Shown here: in pieces, positions 1-7,724 of the stretch | How the letters are laid out: the number at the start of each line of letters is the position of its first letter | Numbering within the stretch: position 1 is the stretch's first letter | Origin: Competibacteraceae bacterium UBA2788 | GTDB lineage: Bacteria > Pseudomonadota > Gammaproteobacteria > Competibacterales > Competibacteraceae | Direction: 5' to 3' | DNA length: 16,894 bases | NCBI GenBank assembly: GCA_002352185.1 | Contig: DEHY01000149.1 | Span: 248-17,141 of the forward strand | The notes under the pieces: model-generated | What the model was told of the DNA's origin: nothing | Database searches by the model: none | What the model saw: the letters and a program-made list of their open reading frames with translations, nothing else | Program-made: the position numbers and the translations under genes

Positions 1-282
1 ATCGTGAACAAAAAATTCTGGGAGGGCCTGCCGGTTAACACCCGAACCGAATTGGACAAGGCGATGAAAGAGGCGACCGACTATGCCAACGAGGTCGCCG
101 ACAAGGATAACGAGGATGCGCTGAAGGCGATGAAGGCTTCCGGCAAGACCGATTTCTTTCAGCCGACGGCGGCTGAACGCGAAGCACTGTGCAAGTTGAT
201 GCAACCGGTTTACGAACAAATGGGCGACCGGGTCGGCAAGGATCTCATCGCCACCATTCAAAAAGAGGTGGCAACGAAGTAG
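1..282 (+). CDS. dctP: TRAP transporter substrate-binding protein DctP, C-terminal fragment
   Basis: This is the 3' end of a gene whose start lies before the window. The frame is open from base 1, and the GTG at position 4 is probably an internal Val. The visible 93 residues carry the C-terminal helices typical of DctP-family periplasmic receptors: VNKKFWEGLP, then TELDKAMKEAT, and IGKDLI-like VGKDLIATIQKEV at the end. In the family this receptor binds C4-dicarboxylates or related organic acids in the periplasm and delivers them to the DctQM membrane complex, driven by an ion gradient. The P-Q-M gene order supports the call, since dctQ begins 65 nt downstream. The substrate cannot be told because the ligand-binding half is outside the window. 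The family assignment is confident. Confidence 0.88.
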   Translation: MVNKKFWEGLPVNTRTELDKAMKEATDYANEVADKDNEDALKAMKASGKTDFFQPTAAEREALCKLMQPVYEQMGDRVGKDLIATIQKEVATK

Positions 283-296
283 CCCGATTCCTTCGA

Positions 297-327
297 AGAC
301 GCCCGCCGCATCAGAAGCGGGCGTTTC
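297..327 (+). terminator. Hairpin between dctP and dctQ (attenuator or mRNA-stabilising stem)
   Basis: An 8-bp perfect stem, ACGCCCGC (299-306) with GCGGGCGT (317-324), encloses a 10-nt loop. It can be extended by a G-T and an A-T pair. Only TTTC follows, so the T-tract is poor and full termination is unlikely. It sits between the receptor gene and the membrane subunits. A plausible role, by inference, is partial termination or 3'-end protection, giving more DctP than DctQM. Confidence 0.55.
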
Positions 328-347
328 ACTGACTCAAGGCCAAACTC

Positions 348-962
348 ATGATCCTCCGCTTTCTCGACCACTTTGAAGAGTGGGTTATCACCTTCCTCAT
401 GGCCGCAGCGACGTTGATCATCTTCGTCGCCGTAGTCCACCGCTACGCTGCCGGCCTGCCGATACCGGGCGTGCAGGATTTTCTCGTCGGCTTGCATCTG
501 GGCTGGGCGCAGGAACTTTGCATCTACATGTTCGTCTGGATGGCGAAAATCGGCGCCGCCTACGGCGTCCGCACCGGCATCCATGTGGGCGTTGATGTGC
601 TGGTCAACGCGCTGACCGCCCAATGGCGCAAGAAATTCATCGTCTTCGGGCTGCTGGCCGGTGCGCTGTTCACCGGCACCGTGGGCACCTTTGCCGCCCT
701 TTTCGTCCATGGACTCTATTTCACCGAGCAAGTCTCGGCGGACATGGAACTGCCGATGTGGCTGGTCTATATGGGCATGCCGATTGGATCGTATCTGATG
801 TGCTTCCGCTTCCTGCAAGCCTGCTACCGGTTCATTCAAACCGGCGATCTCCCGCGCCCGGATCACACCAAGGTGGAAGGCATCGAGGCCATTGAAGTCC
901 TGCACGAACCGATTACCGCTCCAGCGAGCGACCTGTTGCAGAAGGGAGACCGGAAGCCATGA
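348..962 (+). CDS. dctQ: TRAP transporter small permease subunit DctQ
   Basis: This is a 204-residue inner-membrane protein with about four hydrophobic segments: roughly residues 13-32 (EWVITFLMAAATLII), 55-70 (CIYMFVWMAKIGAAYG), 95-120 (FIVFGLLAGALFTGTVG) and 140-160 (MWLVYMGMPIGSYLM). The segment with WAQELCIYMFVWMAKIGAAYGVRTG is the characteristic DctQ core, with the conserved E after the tryptophan. DctQ pairs with DctM to form the transport complex that receives substrate from DctP. The start ATG has a modest AAGG about 8 nt upstream. The last codons overlap dctM by 4 nt (ATGA), indicating translational coupling. It is slightly longer than many DctQ proteins because of a hydrophilic C-terminal tail after residue 165. 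Confidence 0.92.
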   Translation: MILRFLDHFEEWVITFLMAAATLIIFVAVVHRYAAGLPIPGVQDFLVGLHLGWAQELCIYMFVWMAKIGAAYGVRTGIHVGVDVLVNALTAQWRKKFIVFGLLAGALFTGTVGTFAALFVHGLYFTEQVSADMELPMWLVYMGMPIGSYLMCFRFLQACYRFIQTGDLPRPDHTKVEGIEAIEVLHEPITAPASDLLQKGDRKP

Positions 963-2242
963 CCACCTTATTCATATTCGGCCTGCTCATCGCCCTGATG
1001 CTGACCGGCATGCCGATCTCCATCGCGCTCGGTCTGACCGTACTCACCTTTCTGTTCACCATGACTCAGGTGCCGATTGAGAGCGTGGCCCTGAAGCTGT
1101 TTACCGGGATCGAGAAATTCGAGATCATGGCGATCCCGTTCTTCATCTTGGCCGGCAACTTTCTCACCCATGGCGGGGTGGCGCGGCGGATGATCGCCTT
1201 CGCCACTGCCTGCGTCGGCCACTTGCACGGCGGTCTGGGCCTGGCCGGGGTCATGGCCTGCGCCCTGTTCGCCGCCGTATCAGGATCCAGTCCGGCCACC
1301 GTGGTGGCTATCGGCTCGATCCTGTTGCCGGCGATGGTCAAGCAGGGCTTTCCAAAACGCTTTGGCGCCGGCGTCATCGCCACCTCCGGCGCGCTGGGCA
1401 TCCTGATCCCGCCGTCCATTGTGATGGTGATGTACGCGGTGGCCACCAACACCTCGGTCGGCCAGTTGTTCATCGCCGGCATCATCCCCGGCATTGTGCT
1501 GGCCACCATGCTTGGCGCGACCGCCTGGTATCGGGCCTGGAAGAATGATTATCCGCGCATGCCCCGGGCGAGTTTCCTGACCTTGCTGCGTACCTTCAAG
1601 GACAGCATGTGGGGCCTGCTGCTGATCGTCATCGTCATCGGCGGCATCTACTCCGGCATGTTCACCCCGACCGAAGCGGCGGCGATGAGCGCGGTCTACG
1701 CTTTCGTGGTGTCGGTGTTCGTCTACAAGGACATGACGCTCCGGCAAGTGCCGAAGGTGCTGCTCGACAGCGCCAGCATGAGCGCGATGCTGCTCTACAT
1801 CATCACCAACGCGGTGCTGTTCTCATTTCTGATGACTTCCGAGAACATTCCGCAGGCGATGGCGCAGTGGATGATCGATCAGAACCTGAGCGTGTGGATG
1901 TTCCTGCTGGGTTGCAACATCTTGCTGCTGCTGGCCGGCAACGTGATGGAGCCGTCGTCGATCACCCTGATCATGGCGCCGATCCTGTTCCCCATCGCCA
2001 TCAAGCTCGGCATCGATCCGGTGCATTTCGGCATCATGCTGGTCGTCAACATGGAAGTCGGCATGTGCCATCCGCCGGTCGGTCTCAACCTCTATGTGGC
2101 GAGCGGCATCACCCACATGGGCATCACCGAACTTACCATCGCGGTCTGGCCGTGGCTGCTCACCATGCTGGTGTTTTTGGTGATCGTGACCTACTGGCCG
2201 CCACTGTCGCTGTGGCTGCCGCGAATGCTCGGCGTGATGTGA
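959..2242 (+). CDS. dctM: TRAP transporter large permease subunit DctM
   Basis: This 427-residue polytopic membrane protein has a length and hydrophobicity pattern (about 12 segments) matching DctM-family large permeases. Recognisable family stretches are AIPFFILAGNFL near residue 60, ACALFAAVSGSSPATVVAIGS near residue 100, the GALGILIPPS loop near residue 145, FTPTEAAAMSAVYA near residue 235 and AGNVMEPSSITLI near residue 325. It forms the ion-coupled translocation channel for the organic acid captured by DctP. The start codon overlaps the dctQ stop (ATGA), and the gene is the last of the dctPQM operon. A strong intrinsic terminator follows 22 nt after the stop. Confidence 0.95.
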   Translation: MTTLFIFGLLIALMLTGMPISIALGLTVLTFLFTMTQVPIESVALKLFTGIEKFEIMAIPFFILAGNFLTHGGVARRMIAFATACVGHLHGGLGLAGVMACALFAAVSGSSPATVVAIGSILLPAMVKQGFPKRFGAGVIATSGALGILIPPSIVMVMYAVATNTSVGQLFIAGIIPGIVLATMLGATAWYRAWKNDYPRMPRASFLTLLRTFKDSMWGLLLIVIVIGGIYSGMFTPTEAAAMSAVYAFVVSVFVYKDMTLRQVPKVLLDSASMSAMLLYIITNAVLFSFLMTSENIPQAMAQWMIDQNLSVWMFLLGCNILLLLAGNVMEPSSITLIMAPILFPIAIKLGIDPVHFGIMLVVNMEVGMCHPPVGLNLYVASGITHMGITELTIAVWPWLLTMLVFLVIVTYWPPLSLWLPRMLGVM

Positions 2243-2263
2243 CCGCAAGTTAATAAATGATTC

Positions 2264-2288
2264 GGGGCGGCAATCACCGCCCCTTTTT
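2264..2288 (+). terminator. Rho-independent terminator of dctPQM
   Basis: A perfect 7-bp stem GGGGCGG (2264-2270) / CCGCCCC (2277-2283) with a 6-nt loop is followed directly by TTTTT (2284-2288). It lies 22 nt after the dctM stop and just before the convergent MepK-like gene. On the - strand no T-tract follows the stem, so it acts mainly on the + strand. Confidence 0.88.
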
Positions 2289-2296
2289 AATGCCGT

Positions 2297-2890
2297 TCAG
2301 CCCCAGTACCGCACCGGTCCGCTGTCGATGTGGACGAAGTTGGCGCCGGGATAATATCCAACCCCGCCTGCGCCCAGTGAACGGGCCGCCTGGCACACAT
2401 CCCAGACCCGGTTGCCGGGAACGCGGATGTCGAGCGCCATGGCCTGGATATGATAGCTGTTGCGCGCTACGCCCCGGCTGCGCTCGCACAACACACCGTT
2501 AGTGGACGGCGACCGGTAGCCGCTGATGACATGCACCGGGCGACCCAGGCCCAGTTGCAACTGCATGGCGTAAAGCTGGTCCAGCACGTTGGAGTCAAAC
2601 TGCTTGACCTGATTATTATGATAATCGCGCAGCGCCCAACTGATTTCACCGATAGCCTCGCGCACGTAGCCGTCACGGGGCGTCCAGTAGACCCGGCGCA
2701 CGGTCTCGCCGGTGTTGGGATTGTGGAACAAGAGATAACGTTCGCGTAAAACTGCCGCTTTGAGCAGATCGGGGGCCAGCGCCAAGGCACCGATACCACC
2801 CGCCATCCATTTCAGGAACTCACGCCGACTGGCTTCCGGCTGATTTTCCCCCATCCCGCTGCTCGGTTGGAGCGTTACATTTGCTCGCAT
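2297..2890 (-). CDS. Tat-exported MepK/YcbK-like murein endopeptidase (DUF882, peptidase M15 fold)
   Basis: This 197-residue protein has an N-terminal twin-arginine signal: SRREFLK at 21-27, followed by the hydrophobic stretch WMAGGIGALALA. Export by the Tat system is therefore expected. The C-terminal half is the DUF882/YcbK domain. The probable zinc ligands are His147 and Asp154 in SYHIQAMALD and His187 in NFVHIDSG, with the conserved VISGYRSP loop at 121-128. E. coli MepK (YcbK) cleaves 3-3 (mDap-mDap) cross-links in peptidoglycan, and a similar role is likely here. The ATG at 2888-2890 is chosen because a purine-rich GGGAGGG lies about 11 nt upstream. A second Met at residue 13 would also preserve the Tat signal. 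The gene is convergent with dctM and transcribed alone. The identification of the fold and export signal is strong. The exact bond cut is inferred from the family. Confidence 0.88.
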   Translation of the reverse strand: MRANVTLQPSSGMGENQPEASRREFLKWMAGGIGALALAPDLLKAAVLRERYLLFHNPNTGETVRRVYWTPRDGYVREAIGEISWALRDYHNNQVKQFDSNVLDQLYAMQLQLGLGRPVHVISGYRSPSTNGVLCERSRGVARNSYHIQAMALDIRVPGNRVWDVCQAARSLGAGGVGYYPGANFVHIDSGPVRYWG

Positions 2891-3235
2891 TGCTTTGACA
2901 CCCTCCCGGCAATTGAATTTTTCTTCACTCTAACCAAATTAGCTTTCTCAAAGCAAGAATCAGTTGTGCCAATACGCTTTTGTCATTAAGCAACAATAAG
3001 GTTATTGCATTTTTTTATCCAACTTTTCAAAAACTTTTAATAGAACAAAATATAGGCACAAATGAAAGTCGGAAAAAGGAAAATACCTATAGAAAAAATT
3101 TTTTATTAAAAAGCGACTTATGTGAAATCATCTCGCGGTCACAGTTATTAATTATCAAAATTAAACAAAAATTTATCTTTATTACAACTCATTATTAAAA
3201 TGGCAAATTAACCACGAGTACTTTGCAAGGTATTT
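2891..3235. other. AT-rich intergenic island
   Basis: These 345 bases separate the divergently oriented MepK-like and YbaK genes, so both promoters must lie here. Base composition changes sharply to A/T-rich from about 2918 to 3230, with long A and T runs such as AAAAAATTTTTT near 3094-3105. A short hairpin GCTTT-CTC-AAAGC lies at 2942-2954. A possible TTG-started reading frame at 2980-3198 has no ribosome-binding site and Lys/Ile/Asn-rich content expected by chance in AT-rich DNA. I see no convincing gene. No -35/-10 pair is clear enough to name. Confidence 0.6.
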
Positions 3236-3724
3236 ATGAACAAGGAAAAATTTCCAATTACTCCAGCCATTCGGCTGTTGCGAGAATACAACATCCCCTT
3301 TACCAGCCACCTCTACCCCTACGAGGAACGCGGCGGCACGGCGCATAGCGCGCACTGTCTGAGCGTGGACGAGCATTGCGTGATCAAGACTCTGATCATG
3401 GAGGATGAGCGGCGGCGACCGCTGATTATGCTGATGCACGGCGACCGCAAGGTGTCCACCAAGGAATTGGCGCGCCAGCTGGAGGTCAAGACCATCACCC
3501 CCTGCGACCCCGCCGTTGCCGACAAGCACAGCGGCTATCGGGTCGGCGGCACCTCGCCTTTTGGCGTCCGCAAACCCATGCCGGTGTATATGGAAGCCAG
3601 CATCCTTGGCTTGCCCCGGATTTATCTCAACGGCGGCAAGCGCGGTTTTCTGGTCGGTTTGGCGCCGACCGAAGTTCAGCGCTTGCTGAAACCGACGCTG
3701 GTTCAGGTAGCTATCGAGGATTAA
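3236..3724 (+). CDS. ybaK: YbaK/EbsC-family aminoacyl-tRNA deacylase (Cys-tRNA(Pro) deacylase type)
   Basis: This 162-residue single-domain protein has the length of bacterial YbaK. Family marks are the N-terminal TPAIRLLREYNIPFTSHLYPY, the VIKTL segment containing Lys51 (equivalent to the conserved catalytic-pocket lysine of YbaK), KELARQL at 76-82, and the GGTSPFG loop at 104-110. The LPRIYLNGGKRGFLVGL stretch completes the fold. YbaK proteins hydrolyse mischarged Cys-tRNA(Pro) made by prolyl-tRNA synthetase, a trans-editing step. The ATG has AAGG about 5 nt upstream. The next gene, rlmKL, starts 4 nt after the stop, so the two are almost certainly co-transcribed as a translation-quality pair. 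The symbol follows the family; substrate specificity is not proven from sequence. Confidence 0.9.
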   Translation: MNKEKFPITPAIRLLREYNIPFTSHLYPYEERGGTAHSAHCLSVDEHCVIKTLIMEDERRRPLIMLMHGDRKVSTKELARQLEVKTITPCDPAVADKHSGYRVGGTSPFGVRKPMPVYMEASILGLPRIYLNGGKRGFLVGLAPTEVQRLLKPTLVQVAIED

Positions 3725-3728
3725 CCGA

Positions 3729-5885
3729 ATGACTGAACAGATTTTTTTTGCCACTGCGCCGATGGGCGTCGAGCCGTTGCTGGCGGCGGAGCTGGCTGAG
3801 CTGGGCGCGGCGGCGGTCCAGACCGTTCGCGGCGGGATCACGTTTCAAGGCCCGCTGGAACTGGCCTACCGCGCCTGCCTGTGGTCGCGCACCGCCAGCC
3901 GGGTGCTGCTGCCGCTGGCCGAATTTCCCGCTGCCGACGCCGAGACGCTCTACGCCGGCATTCACGATCTGCCCTGGGAAGATCATCTGGCGCCGGACGG
4001 CACCTTGAGTATTGAATTCAGCGGCAGCGGCCCCGGCATTGACCATAGCCACTACGGCGCGCAGCGGGTCAAGGATGCCATCGTGGATCGGTTTCGGGCG
4101 CGCTGCGGCCAGCGTCCGGGAGTCGATCCGCGCCAGCCGGATGTGCGGATTCACGCCCGCTGGCGCAACGGTCAGGCCACGATCAGCCTTGACCTATCCG
4201 GCGACAGTCTGCATCGGCGTGGCTACCGCGAGGCGACCGTAACCGCACCGCTGAAGGAAACATTGGCCGCCGCGCTGCTGTTAAAGGCGGGTTGGCCGAC
4301 GATTGCCGCTGCGGGTGGACCCTTGATCGATCCATTGTGCGGTTCCGGCACCCTGGTAATTGAAGCCGCCTGGATGGCGGGCGACCACGCACCGGGCCTG
4401 TTGCGGAGTCATTGGGGATTCAGCGGCTGGCTGGGACATATTCCCGCGCTGTGGAACCGGCTGCTGACCGAGGCGGATGAACGCTGCGCCGTGGGCCAGA
4501 CCCAGATTCCGCTGCTGCTGGCCAGTGACCACGATCCAAAAGCGGTGCGGGCGACGCTGATCAATGCCGGACGCGCCGGCGTAGCGGATCGAGTGCGGGT
4601 CGAGCGGCGGGAGTGGGCTGCCGTCAAACCGCCGTTGGGATCGCCGGGGCTGGTCATCGCCAATCCGCCCTATGGCGAACGGCTTGGCGATGCCGATGAT
4701 TTAAGCGCCTTATATGTCCAATTGGGCGACCGGCTGAAAAGCCACTTCGGCGGTTGGCGAGCGGCGCTGTTCACCGGCGCGCCCGAACTCGGTAAGCGCA
4801 TGGGGCTGCGTGCGCACAAAACGAATGTTTTTTACAACGGCCCGCTCGAATGCCGACTGCTGCAATTTCAGGTTGAGCCACAGTTCTTTGTGGATCGTAA
4901 CGCTGCGGACCGCTTTACCCGCGCTACTGCGCTGGAGCAGGCCGTCGCCGCTGGAGCCGAGGGCTTCGTCAATCGGCTACGTAAAAATCTGCGTCATCTC
5001 GGGCGCTGGGCCGAACGGGAAGGGGTGAGTTGCTATCGGCTGTACGACGCCGACTTGCCCGAATATGCGGTGGCGATTGATCGTTACGAACAATGGCTGC
5101 ATGTGCAGGAATACGCGCCACCCGCCAGCGTCGATTCCGCCCGCGCTCACGAGCGGCTGGAACAGGTCATGGCGGTGTTGCCTGCGGTGCTGGAAGTGCC
5201 GCCGGACCAGGTTTTTCTCAAGATTCGACAGCGGCAGAAAGGCGCCAGCCAGTACCAGAAACAGGCCGATCAGGGTCGCTTCCATGAAGTTCACGAAGGG
5301 CCGGCGCGGCTGTGGGTCAATTTCACCGACTACCTGGATACCGGCTTGTTTCTCGACCATCGGCCCACCCGGCAACTGCTGCGGGAACAGGCGTCCGGGC
5401 GACGCTTCCTCAATCTGTTCGGCTACACCGGCGCCGCTACGGTTCACGCGGCGCTGGGCGGCGCAATCAGCACGACTACGGTTGATTTATCAGCAACCTA
5501 TCTGGATTGGGCGCAGCGCAATCTGGAACTGAACCGGATTCACGGTTCCCGGCACCAGTTGATCCGGGCGGATTGTCGGCAATGGCTGACGCGGACGCTG
5601 GATCACTACGACCTGATCTTTCTCGATCCGCCCACCTTCTCCAATTCCCGGCAATTGACCGAGAGCTTCGAGATCCAGCGCGATCATGTTGAACTGCTGC
5701 GGCAGACCTTGCGACTGCTGGCGCCCGGCGGCGTGCTGATCTTTTCCACCAACCACCGCAAATTCCGGCTGGAGGCTGAAGCGCTGGCCGATTTCCACCT
5801 TGAAGACTGGAGCCGGCGCACCCTGCCGCCTGACTTCGCCCGCGATCCAAAAATTCACCGTTGCTGGCGCATTACGCAAAGTTAA
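3729..5885 (+). CDS. rlmL: Bifunctional 23S rRNA methyltransferase RlmKL (m2G2445 and m7G2069)
   Basis: This 718-residue two-domain enzyme is close in length to E. coli RlmKL (about 700). The N-terminal region (about 1-160) carries the ferredoxin-like and THUMP RNA-binding modules (TAPMGVEPLLAAELAELGA at the start). The first methyltransferase domain has SAM motif LIDPLCGSGT at 199-208 and the catalytic NPPYGERLG from residue 312, typical of N2-guanine methylation. The second domain has SAM motif FLNLFGYTGA at 560-569 and DPPTFSNS from residue 633, typical of the RlmK N7-guanine activity. In E. coli the fused enzyme modifies G2445 and G2069 of 23S rRNA during large-subunit assembly. The ATG lies 4 nt after the ybaK stop, with a GAGGA-like sequence about 8 nt upstream inside the ybaK end. 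No motif is missing. Confidence 0.96.
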   Translation: MTEQIFFATAPMGVEPLLAAELAELGAAAVQTVRGGITFQGPLELAYRACLWSRTASRVLLPLAEFPAADAETLYAGIHDLPWEDHLAPDGTLSIEFSGSGPGIDHSHYGAQRVKDAIVDRFRARCGQRPGVDPRQPDVRIHARWRNGQATISLDLSGDSLHRRGYREATVTAPLKETLAAALLLKAGWPTIAAAGGPLIDPLCGSGTLVIEAAWMAGDHAPGLLRSHWGFSGWLGHIPALWNRLLTEADERCAVGQTQIPLLLASDHDPKAVRATLINAGRAGVADRVRVERREWAAVKPPLGSPGLVIANPPYGERLGDADDLSALYVQLGDRLKSHFGGWRAALFTGAPELGKRMGLRAHKTNVFYNGPLECRLLQFQVEPQFFVDRNAADRFTRATALEQAVAAGAEGFVNRLRKNLRHLGRWAEREGVSCYRLYDADLPEYAVAIDRYEQWLHVQEYAPPASVDSARAHERLEQVMAVLPAVLEVPPDQVFLKIRQRQKGASQYQKQADQGRFHEVHEGPARLWVNFTDYLDTGLFLDHRPTRQLLREQASGRRFLNLFGYTGAATVHAALGGAISTTTVDLSATYLDWAQRNLELNRIHGSRHQLIRADCRQWLTRTLDHYDLIFLDPPTFSNSRQLTESFEIQRDHVELLRQTLRLLAPGGVLIFSTNHRKFRLEAEALADFHLEDWSRRTLPPDFARDPKIHRCWRITQS

Positions 5886-5901
5886 AGGTGGTTAATCAGC
5901 A

Positions 5902-5907
5902 TATAAT
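5902..5907 (+). promoter_or_regulatory. Candidate -10 element upstream of phaC
   Basis: A perfect TATAAT lies in a short AT-rich gap 17 nt after the rlmKL stop and 72 nt before the chosen phaC start. No good -35 hexamer is seen at a 16-18 nt spacing, where AAGTTA/AGTTAA occur. The element is therefore only a plausible sigma70-type promoter, possibly activator-dependent. It would give a leader of about 65 nt. Confidence 0.35.
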
Positions 5908-5978
5908 TCATGTGTGTACTCTGTGAAACATACCGACTGCTCACGGCCATGCGGTTCGTGCGGCACAGGAGGATGAAC

Positions 5979-7682
5979 ATGAACACGCAAACCATCAGCA
6001 ACCCCGCTTCCCCATCATCCGGATCGCTGCTCGATCCGTTCGATATCGTCGGATCGAGCTTGGCGGTGCAACAGTCCTGGTTGCGCCAGCCGGAGCGATT
6101 GGCCGCCATTATGGAGAATCTGGCTCTGGATGCGCATCGGGTGCATGAGCGCTTCGCCCGGACCAGCCTTGGTATTCCCAGCGAACCTGCTGTGCCCGCA
6201 GTCATCCATGACCAGCGCTTTCAGGATTCAGTCTGGATCGAGCAGCCGGGGTTCGCCTATCTGAAGGAAATGTACCTGCTCTACAGCCGTTATCTGGAAG
6301 ACACCATTTACGCCACCGAAGATATCAATCCCACTCAGCGTCAGCGGGCGGCGTTCTGGGTCCGGCAATGGCTGGACGCTATCGCGCCCACCAATTTCTT
6401 CTGGACCAACCCCGAAGCGTTGCGACGCGGCCTCGCCAGCCATGGTTTCAGCGTCCTGCTGGGTTTGCAAAACTGGTTGCGCGACCTCGCCGCCGGCAAT
6501 GTGCAGATGGTGGAACCGGATGCGTTTCAGGTCGGGCGCGATCTGGCCGCCACTCCCGGTCAAGTCGTGTTGCGTAACGAGATGCTGGAACTCCTCCAGT
6601 ACGCGCCCACCACCGACCAGGTTCGTGCGATGCCGGTGGTGCTGGTGGCGCCCTGGATCAACAAGTACTACATCATGGATCTCGGCCCGGATAACAGTCT
6701 GGTGCGCTTTCTGCGCGATCAGGGCTTCACCGTGTTCATAACCAGTTGGAAAAATCCGGGTCCCGAAGCGCGGGCGACGACGCTGGATGACTATCTGCTC
6801 AAGGGGGTGCAACCCGCACTGGAAGCCGCACGCGCCATCTGTGGCGTTCCTCAGGTTCATGCGACCGGCTACTGCCTGGGCGGCACCTCGCTGGCGCTGC
6901 TGCTGGCCTGGCTCAACGCGGATCCCACTGACCGCGCCGCTAATCCAATTGCCCACTGGACCACTTTTACCACCTTGGTGGATTTCAGCGATCCCGGTGA
7001 AATTGGCGTGTTCCTGAGCGAAAGCAGCTTCGAGTTCCTGCGCAAGCGCATGAACAAGGCAGGTTATCTGGATGGAGCCGATATGGCGAACGCCTTTCGC
7101 ATGCTGCGACCCAACAACCTGATTTGGCATTATGTGATGCACAGCTACCTGTATGGCGAAGAGTTGCCGCCCAGCGATGTGTTGTTCTGGAATTGCGACA
7201 CTACGCGGATGCCGGCAGCGATGCACGAGTTCTATCTGCGGGAACTGTATCTGAACAACCGGCTGGCGCAGGGCAGCCTGGAGATTGGCGGGCGCAGGCT
7301 TGATTTGGGCGCCATTCAGCAACCGTTATACGCCGTCGGGGCGGAGCAGGATCACATTGCGCCCTGGAAACAGACCTTCCGGTTGTGCGGGCTGATCGGT
7401 GGGCCGGCGCGTTACGTGCTGGCGACCTCCGGGCACATCCTCGGCATCATCAATCCACCGGTAACGCCCCCCAAACGGCGCTACTGGGTGGGCGACGCCA
7501 GCGGGTCGCAGGACGCCGCCGCGTGGCAGGAAGCCACCGCTAAAGCACCGGGATCGTGGTGGGAGGACTGGATCCACTGGCTGAGCGAACGCTGCGGCCC
7601 TGTGGGGCCGCCGCCGCCGCTCGGAAACAGCCAATATCCACCGCTGGAAGCGGCGCCAGGACGGTATGTGCTGGAGAAGTAG
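5979..7682 (+). CDS. phaC: Class I poly(3-hydroxyalkanoate) synthase PhaC
   Basis: This 567-residue enzyme polymerises (R)-3-hydroxyacyl-CoA into PHA storage granules in the cytoplasm. The alpha/beta-hydrolase core starts near residue 220 (MPVVLVAPWINKYYIMDL). The lipase-like box is GYCLGG with nucleophile Cys299. Asp458 in GAEQDHIAPW and His486 in TSGHILGIINPP complete the triad. The Cys-Asp and Asp-His spacings (159 and 28) match class I enzymes such as that of Cupriavidus necator. The length and the lack of an adjacent phaE or phaR also argue for class I. The frame is open back to 5910, but AGGAGG at 5967-5972 directly abuts the ATG at 5973 and is 6 nt from the ATG at 5979, so 5979 is preferred. 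No phaA, phaB, phasin or depolymerase gene is adjacent. Confidence 0.95.
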   Translation: MNTQTISNPASPSSGSLLDPFDIVGSSLAVQQSWLRQPERLAAIMENLALDAHRVHERFARTSLGIPSEPAVPAVIHDQRFQDSVWIEQPGFAYLKEMYLLYSRYLEDTIYATEDINPTQRQRAAFWVRQWLDAIAPTNFFWTNPEALRRGLASHGFSVLLGLQNWLRDLAAGNVQMVEPDAFQVGRDLAATPGQVVLRNEMLELLQYAPTTDQVRAMPVVLVAPWINKYYIMDLGPDNSLVRFLRDQGFTVFITSWKNPGPEARATTLDDYLLKGVQPALEAARAICGVPQVHATGYCLGGTSLALLLAWLNADPTDRAANPIAHWTTFTTLVDFSDPGEIGVFLSESSFEFLRKRMNKAGYLDGADMANAFRMLRPNNLIWHYVMHSYLYGEELPPSDVLFWNCDTTRMPAAMHEFYLRELYLNNRLAQGSLEIGGRRLDLGAIQQPLYAVGAEQDHIAPWKQTFRLCGLIGGPARYVLATSGHILGIINPPVTPPKRRYWVGDASGSQDAAAWQEATAKAPGSWWEDWIHWLSERCGPVGPPPPLGNSQYPPLEAAPGRYVLEK

Positions 7683-7720
7683 GGGCGGTTCTTCCGCCGG
7701 TCGGTTTTTATACCGCCTCT
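7681..7720. terminator. Possible convergent terminator between phaC and the adenosyltransferase gene
   Basis: AGGGGCGGT (7681-7689) can pair with ACCGCCTCT (7712-7720) over 9 bp with one G-T wobble. An alternative inner stem GGCGG/CCGCC (7684-7688/7694-7698) precedes GGTCGG and TTTTT at 7705-7709. The 42-nt gap between the convergent stops needs a terminator, but neither hairpin has the classical immediate T-tract. Confidence is low. Confidence 0.4.
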
Positions 7721-7724
7721 CCGC

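Noticed and set aside
258..905. 215-residue open frame on the - strand across dctQ
   Set aside because: It lies opposite an unmistakable DctQ gene; the His/Gln/Asp-rich translation is a typical antisense shadow of GC-rich coding DNA.
2980..3198. 72-codon open frame starting with TTG in the AT-rich island
   Set aside because: There is no ribosome-binding site. The composition is Lys/Ile/Asn-rich as expected from A/T-rich non-coding DNA, and no family signature is seen.
5910..5978. N-terminal extension of phaC from the ATG at 5910
   Set aside because: AGGAGG at 5967-5972 places the start at 5979. The extra Cys- and Arg-rich residues do not resemble PhaC N-termini, and the candidate -10 element is directly before 5910.
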